From the NCBI GenBank assembly GCA_038253325.1, contig JBBSHE010000029.1, positions 1 to 35,145 on the forward strand: a stretch of 35,145 nucleotides of DNA, given 5' to 3'. The position numbers and the translations under genes are program-made. Positions 1 through 6,863 of this stretch are shown in pieces. Within the stretch, counting starts at the first letter, position 1; every line of letters begins with the position of its first letter. A model generated the notes under the pieces. That model was given only the letters and a program-made list of their open reading frames with translations, made no database searches and was not told the DNA's origin. This DNA is from JBBSHE01 sp038253325. GTDB lineage: Bacteria; Actinomycetota; Actinomycetes; Propionibacteriales; Nocardioidaceae.

Positions 1-1318
1 CGGCGCGTGAGCGGGTCCGGGACGAGATCGAGGCGGAGCTCGCGGAGGTGTGCGGAGTGTTGAACGTGGCACACGGTCGGCTGGTGCGGGCGGCCGTGTC
101 GGCGTTGCAGACCGGGATCTGGAAGGGTTACGGGATCGGCTCTGTCGAGCATTGGCTGTCGTTGCAGGCGGGACTGTCGTTGGCGCGGGCCCGCGAGATC
201 GTGTCGATCGCCAGCCGTGCTGTCGAGCTGTCGGTCACGGTGCGGACGCTGGCGGCTGGGGAGTTGTCGATCGACCAGGTGGTACCGATCGCGGCGCGGG
301 TGCCGGCACACAACGACGCCGAGGTCGCCGAGCTGGCGAAGGTGCTGACTGTCAGTCAGGTGCGCCGGGTGGTGACGAAGTATCCGTTCCCGAACCCTAC
401 AACCGGGACGGCGGACGCATCGGGTCCGATGGGCTCCGCCTCTGCGAATGCCGACCGGACGCGACCCGACGGTGCGCCCATCGACCCGGCAGCTCCGGGC
501 TCCGCGGCTCGCGGTGCGGAGGCTGCTGGACGGGTTGCGTTCGGGTGGGCCGACGACGGTCGGTTCTGGGCCCATGCGGATCTGTCCGCCGATGCCGGCG
601 CGCTGATGGAGCAGGCATTGAGGGGGCGAAGGACCGGTTGTTGCGGGTCGCCGGCGATCCGGACGAAATGACGGTCGTCACCAACGCGGACGCGTTGGCC
701 GACCTGTGCGGGCGCTCGTTGCAGCAGCTGTCCGAGACCGGCCCGGCCTCGCGTGCCGACCGCTACCGGGTCTACCTGCACCTTGACACCGACCGCGCCT
801 GGATCAACGCCGGACCGACAGTTCCGCCGTCGCTGCTGGAGAAGCTCAGCTGCGACGGAGTCGTGCAGCCGGTGTGGCAGACCGACGGCCATCCGGTGAA
901 CGTCGGCCGAGCGCAACGGATCGTCCCAACACGCACCCGTCGGCTGGTCGAAGACCGCGACCGCAGCTGCCGGTTCCCAGCCTGCACGGCCTCCGCCTGG
1001 CTCGAGGTGCACCACGTCGTGCACTGGCGTCACGGTGGACCGACCGACACCTGCAACCTGATCTGCCTGTGCCCGTCCCATCATGATGCGCATCACCGCG
1101 GCAGCTACTCGATCAGCGGCGATGCCAACCATCCCGAGACGATGCGCTTCGTCGACACCGACGGAAGCCCGATCGGCGCGCGCCCACCGACTCCCCCGAC
1201 CGGACCCCTCCCCCGACTCACCGACCCACACCGTTGGCGACATCCGGGCGGCGAACGGTTGGACCTGCGGTGGATCTCCTTCAGATCACCGCCCGACCCC
1301 AACCACCAACTCAACTGA
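1..1318 (+). pseudogene. DUF222 / HNH endonuclease-like (13E12 family) gene, frameshifted and cut by window edge
   Basis: The frame is open to base 3, so the gene begins before the window. The first part (to about base 620) reads as a DUF222 domain, with segments such as WLSLQAGLSLARAREIV and ELSIDQVVPIAARVP. The second part, one frame over (from about base 617 to the stop at 1318), carries the C-terminal HNH domain: CRFPAC, then VHHVVHWRHGG, then N-LICLCPSHH, the usual Zn/HNH pattern of this family. The two halves join logically (MEQAL then AKDRLLRVAGDPDE) if one base is restored in the run of five G at 622-626, so a single-base deletion splits the gene. Family members are multicopy in actinobacteria and often decayed; their role is not established. 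A sequencing or assembly error in the G run is the alternative. The frame shift is direct observation; loss of function is inference. Confidence 0.85.
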
Positions 1319-1517
1319 CCCACCTCTCGTTCAAGCGACACCAAGTGGCCGATGCGTGTGGTCTCCGGCCGGATCCACTTCGTGATCCACACCACCGGCA
1401 AACGACTGCCGTCCGGCTTCTCCCCAGCGCGGACCACATGGCGATCGGGTGACGTGTGACGTGACAAACCGGCGCGGTCGGTGCCGGACAGCGACAAACA
1501 AGGCGGTGCTGAGTGTG

Positions 1518-1938
1518 CTAGGGACCAGGGTTGTCAACTCCGGGCTCGTCAGCACCTTGCCCGAAAACTATGCAGAACGGGTGCCCGACAGGATCTAAGA
1601 AGACCCGGAATTTGCCTTCGCGTCTGCTCGGCACGCGGCTGCCGCCCAGCGAGAGCACCACTCGCTCGGCCTCGTCCGCATCGGTCACGCGTATGTCGAT
1701 GTGTAGTTGGACACTCCGGGTTGGGCCAACGCGGCGGTATCCATGGAATCGAGCGTTGGAACGCCAGCTCCCGCATTCCAGGTTCGCGACCGATCACAAC
1801 CCAGCCACCGGGGTCGTCAGCCCACCCATGGATGGTCTCGTCCACCTGCATCCCGAGCATCTTGCAGTAGAACTGCGCCAAGGCAAGCGGGTCCGGGCAG
1901 TCGATCACGACCTTTTGAATGCGTCCAATCGAATTCAT
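1518..1938 (-). pseudogene. VOC (glyoxalase/bleomycin-resistance) family gene with a frameshift
   Basis: It starts at ATG 1938 with IQKVVIDCPDPLALAQFYCKMLGM, a typical VOC N-terminal half, and continues through GWVVIGREPGMRELAFQ to WPNPE. At about 1709-1713 the frame breaks. In the next frame the second half reads LHIDIRVTDADEAERVV, then FRVFLDPVGHPFCIVFGQG, ending at the TAG at 1518-1520. This is the expected C-terminal half of the glyoxalase-like domain, including the HPFC motif. The whole product would be about 140 residues, normal for the family. Loss of two bases or gain of one near 1711 explains the break. The substrate cannot be predicted. It lies 13 bases after a tiny ORF and is last in the minus-strand run headed by the stress protein at 3722. 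A sequencing error is possible. Confidence 0.8.
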
Positions 1939-1951
1939 GCCACCGTGTCCA

Positions 1952-2128
1952 CTACTCGTCGTCCGCGGGGTCGCCGTTGGGCGCGGGCTCTTGGTCCTGC
2001 TCGTCGTTCATTGGCTCGGCGTCGACCGCCTCGTCGTTGGGCACGACGGCCAGGGGGCGCCCGCAGGGCCTCCTGGGGACGAGCGGGTCGAGGGAGACAG
2101 CGTTGTGCGCGTCCTTCTCAGTCGGCAT
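1952..2128 (-). CDS. small acidic-tailed hypothetical protein (58 aa)
   Basis: A 58-residue ORF begins at ATG 2128, overlapping the stop of the preceding small ORF by 11 bases, and ends at TAG 13 bases before the VOC gene. The first half is basic and Pro/Arg-containing (PLVPRRPCGRPLAVVP). The second half is strongly acidic (NDEAVDAEPMNDEQDQEP and onward to DPADDE). Its codons are GC-rich in third position. No family was recognised. Its placement inside a tight minus-strand run favours translation by coupling, but no clear Shine-Dalgarno sequence is visible. It may instead be the C-terminal tail of a decayed larger gene. Confidence 0.35.
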   Translation of the reverse strand: MPTEKDAHNAVSLDPLVPRRPCGRPLAVVPNDEAVDAEPMNDEQDQEPAPNGDPADDE

Positions 2129-2345
2129 CGCTGCTGGCCTCACTGCTGGTGACCGACGACACTTTCCAAAGCTTCCCCATCGCGGCCGCGTCGAACTCGT
2201 TGGAGGAACTGCGGTAGACGTCGTCGATATAACGCACGAGCGGGGAAGAAGCGGCGCCGGTCCCCGGCGGAATACGCCCCTCATCCGGCAACGTCGCCCA
2301 AAGAGCAGACAGGAGAGCAAGCCACCAATTGCCGGCGATCGCAAT
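2118..2345 (-). CDS. uncertain small ORF directly after the sulfurtransferase
   Basis: This frame, read after the sulfurtransferase stop, gives a sensible-looking protein end: LALLSALWATLPDEGRIPP, then SSPLVRYIDDVYRSSS, then NEFDAAAMGKLW and a Ser-rich tail. No ATG or GTG lies near its beginning. The only candidate starts are ATT 2345, TTG 2291 (57 aa) and GTG within PLVRYIDD. Composition is protein-like with G/C-rich third positions, but the missing start suggests either a very rare start codon or a 5'-truncated remnant. No family was recognised. The listed start is the outermost plausible one. Confidence 0.3.
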   Translation of the reverse strand: MAIAGNWWLALLSALWATLPDEGRIPPGTGAASSPLVRYIDDVYRSSSNEFDAAAMGKLWKVSSVTSSEASSDAD

Positions 2346-2352
2346 GCTGATC

Positions 2353-3195
2353 TCATCCGCCGGTCGCCACCGGGTGCGACAAGTCTGCGATCCAACCGCT
2401 CCACGAGTCGGCGTAGAGGGCTGCGCGGACCCCGACCAGCTCCAGAGCCAGCACCTGGTGTGCCGCGGTGATACCCGAACCGCAGTACGTCGCAATCGGC
2501 CCGTCGCCCGTGACCAGCCGCTCGAAGTGCTCACGCAGGACCGGCACCGGCAAGAACCTGCCGTCCGACCCGAGCGAGTCACCAGCGGGAATGTTGATCG
2601 CACCAGGGATGTGACCCGCGACCGGGTCGATGGGCTCGGCGTCTCCCCGGAACCGCTCAGCCGTCCGTACGTCGACGAGCCCACCGTCGCCAGCCACTCG
2701 TACCGCTCCTTCGGCGTCGATCAGCGGCAGGTGGCCCGGCGTCAGCCTGATGTCCCCGCGGTCGGGCCGAGGCGCGTCCGTGGTCACCGGCTGCCCCGCA
2801 CCGACCCACGCGGCGTATCCGCCGTTGAGCAACCGGACGTCGCGATGACCGTAATACCGCAGCAGCCACCAAGCCCTGGCCGCCATGGTCCCGTCGTTGC
2901 CGTCGTACACGACGACCGACGCGTCATCCGTCACCCCGGCCGAGCGCAGGGCCGACGTCAGCTGGTCCTGGTCGGGGAGCGGATGGCGACCTTGCCTGCC
3001 TGGCGGACCCGACAGCTCGGTGTCCACGTCGACGAACACCGCGCCCGGAATGTGCCCGGCGTCGTAGTCGAGGCGCCCCGACGGCCCGGACAGCTGGTGA
3101 CGAACGTCGAGGATCACGGGTCGACGGCCGCCGTCAACCGGACCCGTGCCGAGGGTCGCCGCGAGCTCGGAAACCTCGATCAGCGGATGAATCAC
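2353..3195 (-). CDS. sseA: thiosulfate/3-mercaptopyruvate sulfurtransferase (two rhodanese domains)
   Basis: A cytosolic enzyme moving sulfane sulfur from a donor to thiol or cyanide acceptors. Its 280 residues match the two-domain family. The N-terminal rhodanese domain (about 5-130) has LDVRHQLSG and AGHIPGAVFVDVD. The C-terminal one (about 155-275) has VDVRTAERFRG, AGHIPGAINIP and the active loop CGSGITA with Cys238. A CGSG[IV]T loop is typical of mercaptopyruvate sulfurtransferases, whereas classical thiosulfate rhodaneses have CRKG, so the mercaptopyruvate type is favoured. I chose GTG 3195 because the rhodanese fold begins at once (IHPLIEVSELAATLG) and because this GTG overlaps the stress-protein stop as GTGA, implying translational coupling. 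The specific gene symbol is by family only. Confidence 0.9.
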   Translation of the reverse strand: MIHPLIEVSELAATLGTGPVDGGRRPVILDVRHQLSGPSGRLDYDAGHIPGAVFVDVDTELSGPPGRQGRHPLPDQDQLTSALRSAGVTDDASVVVYDGNDGTMAARAWWLLRYYGHRDVRLLNGGYAAWVGAGQPVTTDAPRPDRGDIRLTPGHLPLIDAEGAVRVAGDGGLVDVRTAERFRGDAEPIDPVAGHIPGAINIPAGDSLGSDGRFLPVPVLREHFERLVTGDGPIATYCGSGITAAHQVLALELVGVRAALYADSWSGWIADLSHPVATGG

Positions 3196-3722
3196 TTCGG
3201 TGGGGGATGTCGCGGTCGGTGACCGGCGTGCGGCGGACCGTGGTGAGGCGGCCGGCGGGTCGAGATGTCCGCCCGCGGCACCGGCCAGGCGAGCACCACC
3301 AGGGTCGGGGCGTGGTCGACGACGAACCGGCCGGCTCGGCCGAAGCTCTTCGGCCCGGCATGCCCGGTGTCGCCGTCGCGCGCCATCACCAGGACGTCGG
3401 CGTCCTCGCACGCGTCGACCACCTCGTGCTCGATCTTGCCTCCCTGCCCGACCACGCGATCCGCGGGACGGCCCAACCGATCGGCGGCGTCGGCGAGCAG
3501 GTCCTCGGCAGCATCCGTCAGCTCCTCGTCGACGACCAGGCCAGGGTCCGAACCGGGTCCGTGTCGGCCGATCAGGCCGGCGAACGCGCCGTGCGCAATG
3601 GCGGCGACGTCCGGGTCGATGACGTACAGCAGCGTTATCTCCGCCGACGCCGGAAGGAGGGTGGCGGCGGTGTCGATGGTGGCGGGCCAGCTGCCCTCGA
3701 CCACCCAGATGATCGCCCTCAT
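3192..3722 (-). CDS. universal stress protein (UspA-like) family protein
   Basis: The 176-residue product has the Usp fold pattern: an N-terminal strand MRAIIWVVEGSWPA, then ITLLYVIDPDVAA, a middle VVGQGGKIEHEVVDACED, and a C-terminal DVLVMARDGDT with FVVDHAPTLVVLAWPVP. The ATP-binding G-2x-G-9x-G(S/T) signature is degenerate, so nucleotide binding is uncertain. A Pro/His/Arg-rich tail follows the domain. The start at ATG 3722 begins directly with the first Usp strand; GGGAGG lies about 13 bases upstream. The stop overlaps the sulfurtransferase GTG by four bases, so the two are almost certainly one transcript, and sulfur or redox stress is a plausible shared theme (inference). Confidence 0.82.
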   Translation of the reverse strand: MRAIIWVVEGSWPATIDTAATLLPASAEITLLYVIDPDVAAIAHGAFAGLIGRHGPGSDPGLVVDEELTDAAEDLLADAADRLGRPADRVVGQGGKIEHEVVDACEDADVLVMARDGDTGHAGPKSFGRAGRFVVDHAPTLVVLAWPVPRADISTRRPPHHGPPHAGHRPRHPPPK

Positions 3723-3781
3723 GGCGCCAGCCTCCCACGTCGACCGCGAACCACACGGCCCAACCTGTCTGCCGGACGCCG

Positions 3782-3796
3782 TACGCTCTCGGCGTG
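3782..3796 (+). promoter_or_regulatory. leaderless-type -10 element for the permease gene
   Basis: TACGCT at 3782-3787 fits the actinobacterial -10 pattern TAnnnT and is followed by exactly six bases before GTG 3794. No Shine-Dalgarno sequence precedes the GTG. The spacing predicts transcription starting at or next to the GTG, giving a leaderless mRNA. The same hexamer and spacing occur before the peptidase gene at 30653. Not experimentally supported here. Confidence 0.5.
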
Positions 3797-5050
3797 ACGC
3801 GATCGGTCGAGACGTTGGTCGACGTGCTGGCCTTAGTCGGGATGCTGATCGTCGCGATCGCTCATGCGCGTCTGCTCGTCGAGGCCGTCGTGAGCCTCGC
3901 GAGTGCCGCCGTCGTCCTCATCGGGGGTGGGCTGGATTGGTCCAGCGCGCGCCACGAGGTGACCGACCTCGCCCCGGTGGTGGGGTTCCTGATGGCGATC
4001 CTGGTCCTTGGTGAGGCGTGCCGCGCCGAGGGCCTCTTCAACTATCTCGGCAGCTGGTTGGCGAGGAGGGCGCGGGGCAGCGGGACCCGCCTGCTCGGTG
4101 TCACGTTCGTGGTGGCTGCCGTCATCACGGCCGCGCTCAGCCTGGACGCGACTGTGGTGCTCCTGACTCCGGTCGTGCTTGCAGCCGCGCGAATGTCGCG
4201 GCTGCGGCCCAGGCCGAGCGTCACCGCGACGGCCCACCTCGCGAATACCGGGTCGACACTGTTACCGGTCTCGAACCTGACGAATCTTCTTGCGTGGTCG
4301 GTGAGCGGGGTCAGCTTCCTCGGGTTCGTCGCACTGATGTCTCCTGTCTGGGTCGCCACGATCGGGGTGGAGTACGTCATACTGCGCGTCTATTTCCGGC
4401 GTGACGTCCGGGATCGAGGCGCCGACGTGACGACGGATACCGCAGCGCTGCCGCGCGTTGCCGTGGTCGTGGTCACGGTGACGCTCGCGGCGTTCGTTGC
4501 GGCGAGTGCGGTCCACGTCGACGAGGTCTGGGCCGCTGCAGCAGGCGCCGCGATCCTCGCGACCTTCAGCGTGTCTCGCGGACGGCTGGCCCTTCCCGAG
4601 CTCGGTCAGTCGCTCAATGTCACGTTCGCGCTGTATGTCATCTGCCTCGGCGTCGTGGTGAAGGGGCTCGCGGACGCGGGCGCGGCCTCCGCCTTGCGTA
4701 CGTTCGTCCCCGGGTCGGACGGCCTGGCCGCGCTGCTCGCCATCGCCGCGCTCGGGATGGTGGCCGCCAACCTCGTCAACAACCTGCCGGCCACCCTGCT
4801 CCTGATTCCCCTCGTCGCACCGGTCGGCACGGTCGCGGTCCTGGCTCTCCTGCTCGGAGTCAACATCGGATCCAACCTGACCTACGTCGGGTCGCTTGCC
4901 AACCTGCTGTGGCGCCGCGCGCTGGCCCGCGACGGGTTCCGGCCGACGGGCCTGGACTTCCACTCGCTCGGGGTCGTCACCGCCTTGCCCTGCGTAGCGG
5001 TCGGAGTCGTCGTGCTGTGGGCCTGGCACCGTCTGATCGGGGTCGGATGA
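3794..5050 (+). CDS. ArsB/NhaD/SLC13-like (ion transporter superfamily) permease
   Basis: A 418-residue, strongly hydrophobic inner-membrane protein with roughly 10-11 predicted helices. It carries the two matched signatures of the ArsB-like fold: SLDATVVLLTPVVLAAAR near residue 115 and NLVNNLPATLLLIPLV near 335, followed by GVNIGSNLTYVGSLANLLW. These resemble the ArsB arsenite and CitM/SLC13 anion transporters. No arsR, arsA or arsC lies nearby, so an arsenite role is not supported and the substrate remains open. GTG 3794 is the likely start, because the first helix begins at about residue 9 and the promoter hexamer fits a leaderless message. The gene converges with the phosphatase-superfamily gene, 30 bases between stops; a weak hairpin (5053-5060 with 5080-5087) spans that gap. 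Confidence 0.85.
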   Translation: MTRSVETLVDVLALVGMLIVAIAHARLLVEAVVSLASAAVVLIGGGLDWSSARHEVTDLAPVVGFLMAILVLGEACRAEGLFNYLGSWLARRARGSGTRLLGVTFVVAAVITAALSLDATVVLLTPVVLAAARMSRLRPRPSVTATAHLANTGSTLLPVSNLTNLLAWSVSGVSFLGFVALMSPVWVATIGVEYVILRVYFRRDVRDRGADVTTDTAALPRVAVVVVTVTLAAFVAASAVHVDEVWAAAAGAAILATFSVSRGRLALPELGQSLNVTFALYVICLGVVVKGLADAGAASALRTFVPGSDGLAALLAIAALGMVAANLVNNLPATLLLIPLVAPVGTVAVLALLLGVNIGSNLTYVGSLANLLWRRALARDGFRPTGLDFHSLGVVTALPCVAVGVVVLWAWHRLIGVG

Positions 5051-5080
5051 GACGTCTGACCCGTCGTCGTTTGGCCGCTG

Positions 5081-6211
5081 TCAGGCGGCGGCGTCGACGA
5101 GCAGCGGGATCAGCATCTCCTCGGCAGTCACCGACCCGTGCAGTCCGATCAGCTTTGCCTCGTGTGGAAACCGGGACGCCGAGACGATCGCACAGTCCGC
5201 GAGACTGGCGACGACCACGTCGCCGATCCGGGTCGCCACCCGCGGCTCGACCTCACCGAACCAGCCACGTTCTGCTGCCTCGTCCCGGGTGAGCACGACT
5301 GCCCGGCCACCGAGCCGCTCTGCCCATCGGGTTCGGACGTCGTCGACCGCGCCGTTGACGCAGTACAGGTGTCGGAACCGGGCTTCGCCGCCGACCAGCC
5401 GGACTCCGGACACCAGGTCTGGCTCGTCGTCGATGTGCAGCCGGTCCGACGCGGCGATGTCCACCATCCCGTGGTCGGCCGTGACAACCAAGGCAGTCTG
5501 ACTTGGCAATGCCGAGCGCAGCCGCTGCGCGAACGCATCGACCGTCGCGAGCTCGTGCCGCCATGCCCAGGACTCGCAACCCGAGCGGTGACCCGTCGCG
5601 TCGAGCTCCCCGTCGTACAGGTACGTCACCGAACGCGTCGATCTGGCCGACCTGACGGCAGCTGCGATCCGCTCACCGACGCTGTCGGCTCCGACGAACG
5701 CCCCGCCGCGTTGGCTCGCGATCGTCAGCCCGGAACGTTCGAACACCCGACGGGCCACGACGGTCATGTCGAGCCCGGAGGCGCACCCCCGGGCGAACAG
5801 CGATGGGTGCGGCTGGTAGTCGACCGGGTCGACCCGCTTGTCCCACTTCAGCGCATCCATCAGGTCGTCCGTCCCAGGGATCCTGGACGTATAGCCCACG
5901 AGTCCGTGCCGGCCCGGTGGAAGTCCGGTCCCGAACGACGTGATGCTGGTCGCGGTCGTCGACGGGACGCCCGACGTGATCGGCTCGCGTTCGTCCAGGA
6001 GCGACGCGAGGTACGGTGCGTCCCCACGGTGAGCGCGTAGCAGCGACCAGCCGAGACCGTCGATCAGAAAGACGACGTACGACGACACCGGCGGCAGGTC
6101 GAGGTGGTTGGTGAAGGAGCCACCGCCCGCAGCCGCGCAAACCGAAGGCAGCACCTCACCGAGTGAGCGGACGCCATAGGCGGGACTCAGCTCCTCAGAC
6201 CGAGACCTCAT
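5081..6211 (-). CDS. alkaline phosphatase superfamily / nucleotide pyrophosphatase-type phosphodiesterase
   Basis: The 376-residue product belongs to the type I phosphodiesterase/nucleotide pyrophosphatase group. Visible metal and catalytic motifs in order are FLIDGLGW (metal Asp), GVPSTTATSITSFGTG (the Thr nucleophile region), YDGELDATGHRSG, VVTADHGMVD (metal Asp-His) and LIGLHGS near the end (last metal His). No signal peptide is visible, so it probably acts in the cytosol. ATG 6211 overlaps the upstream DUF5998 stop by four bases (ATGA), indicating coupled translation. In other actinobacteria these two genes are usually neighbours, from general family knowledge. The substrate is not known; nucleotides or phosphonates are possible. 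Confidence 0.88.
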   Translation of the reverse strand: MRSRSEELSPAYGVRSLGEVLPSVCAAAGGGSFTNHLDLPPVSSYVVFLIDGLGWSLLRAHRGDAPYLASLLDEREPITSGVPSTTATSITSFGTGLPPGRHGLVGYTSRIPGTDDLMDALKWDKRVDPVDYQPHPSLFARGCASGLDMTVVARRVFERSGLTIASQRGGAFVGADSVGERIAAAVRSARSTRSVTYLYDGELDATGHRSGCESWAWRHELATVDAFAQRLRSALPSQTALVVTADHGMVDIAASDRLHIDDEPDLVSGVRLVGGEARFRHLYCVNGAVDDVRTRWAERLGGRAVVLTRDEAAERGWFGEVEPRVATRIGDVVVASLADCAIVSASRFPHEAKLIGLHGSVTAEEMLIPLLVDAAA

Positions 6212-6807
6212 CCGTCGGTCGTGGCCGCACTCAGCTCCCGAGCGAAGTCGAGCAGCCCGGTCACGCCGTCCGCACCGTCGGCGGTTGCGCTCATCCGCAA
6301 GGAGAAATCGTCGTTGACCAGCACGCCGTTGTAGCCGTGGTCGGCATCGCACTCCGGGTCACCGCAGTCAGCCGGCTGCAGGTCGATCCGGCGCATCGCC
6401 CCCCAGCCGACGGTCAGTACCGCCTCCGCGACGGTCGGCGCGGCACCGGCTGGCAACCGTACGGGGTCGGCAACCATCCGGGTGACCGAGACGTTGGTGA
6501 TCCTCGGCAGCGGCAGCACCTCAGTCGACGTCGATGTGTACGGTCGCGGCAACATGTCGTCCGGAGGGTGCTCGTCGGTGTGGGCGAGGATCAGCCTGCT
6601 GGGGGTCAGGACCACGACGGTGACATGCCGCCGAATCTCCTCGTGCTCGAACGTCGGCTCGTGGTGGATGAGGAAGCTGCAGGCGACTTCTGCGCCGAGC
6701 GCGTCGAAGACCGCGTCGGCGACGACCTCGGGGTAGTACCCAACCCGGTCGATGGCCAAGCGCAACGCGTCGGTCTGGTCTCGCTCGGTGAGGCTCAGGT
6801 CTGGCAC
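6208..6807 (-). CDS. DUF5998 family protein
   Basis: This 199-residue soluble protein matches the actinobacterial DUF5998 family by its pattern: DALRLAIDRVGYYPEVVADAVFDALG at the start (conserved YYP), FLIHHEPTFEHEEIRRHVTVVVLTPSRLI, HTDEH, a central STEVLPLPRI, and a C-terminal GDPECDADHGYNG with VNDDFSLRMSA. Function is unknown; I see no catalytic signature. GTG 6807 is chosen because the conserved region begins about nine residues later and no other in-frame start is close. The preceding GGGAGGAT could act as a Shine-Dalgarno sequence or as a GAGGAT -10 six bases before GTG. It is coupled to the phosphatase gene and 56 bases downstream of the ligase fusion. Confidence 0.85.
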   Translation of the reverse strand: MPDLSLTERDQTDALRLAIDRVGYYPEVVADAVFDALGAEVACSFLIHHEPTFEHEEIRRHVTVVVLTPSRLILAHTDEHPPDDMLPRPYTSTSTEVLPLPRITNVSVTRMVADPVRLPAGAAPTVAEAVLTVGWGAMRRIDLQPADCGDPECDADHGYNGVLVNDDFSLRMSATADGADGVTGLLDFARELSAATTDG

Positions 6808-6863
6808 CGGTCCATCCTCCCATGCGCTCCTGCGGTCCAGCCGACCGCTCCACAGGTCAGACA

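Noticed and set aside
3794..5050. Arsenic resistance operon
   Set aside because: The permease is ArsB-like in fold only; no arsR, arsA, arsC or acr3 gene lies nearby, so an arsenite role is not supported.
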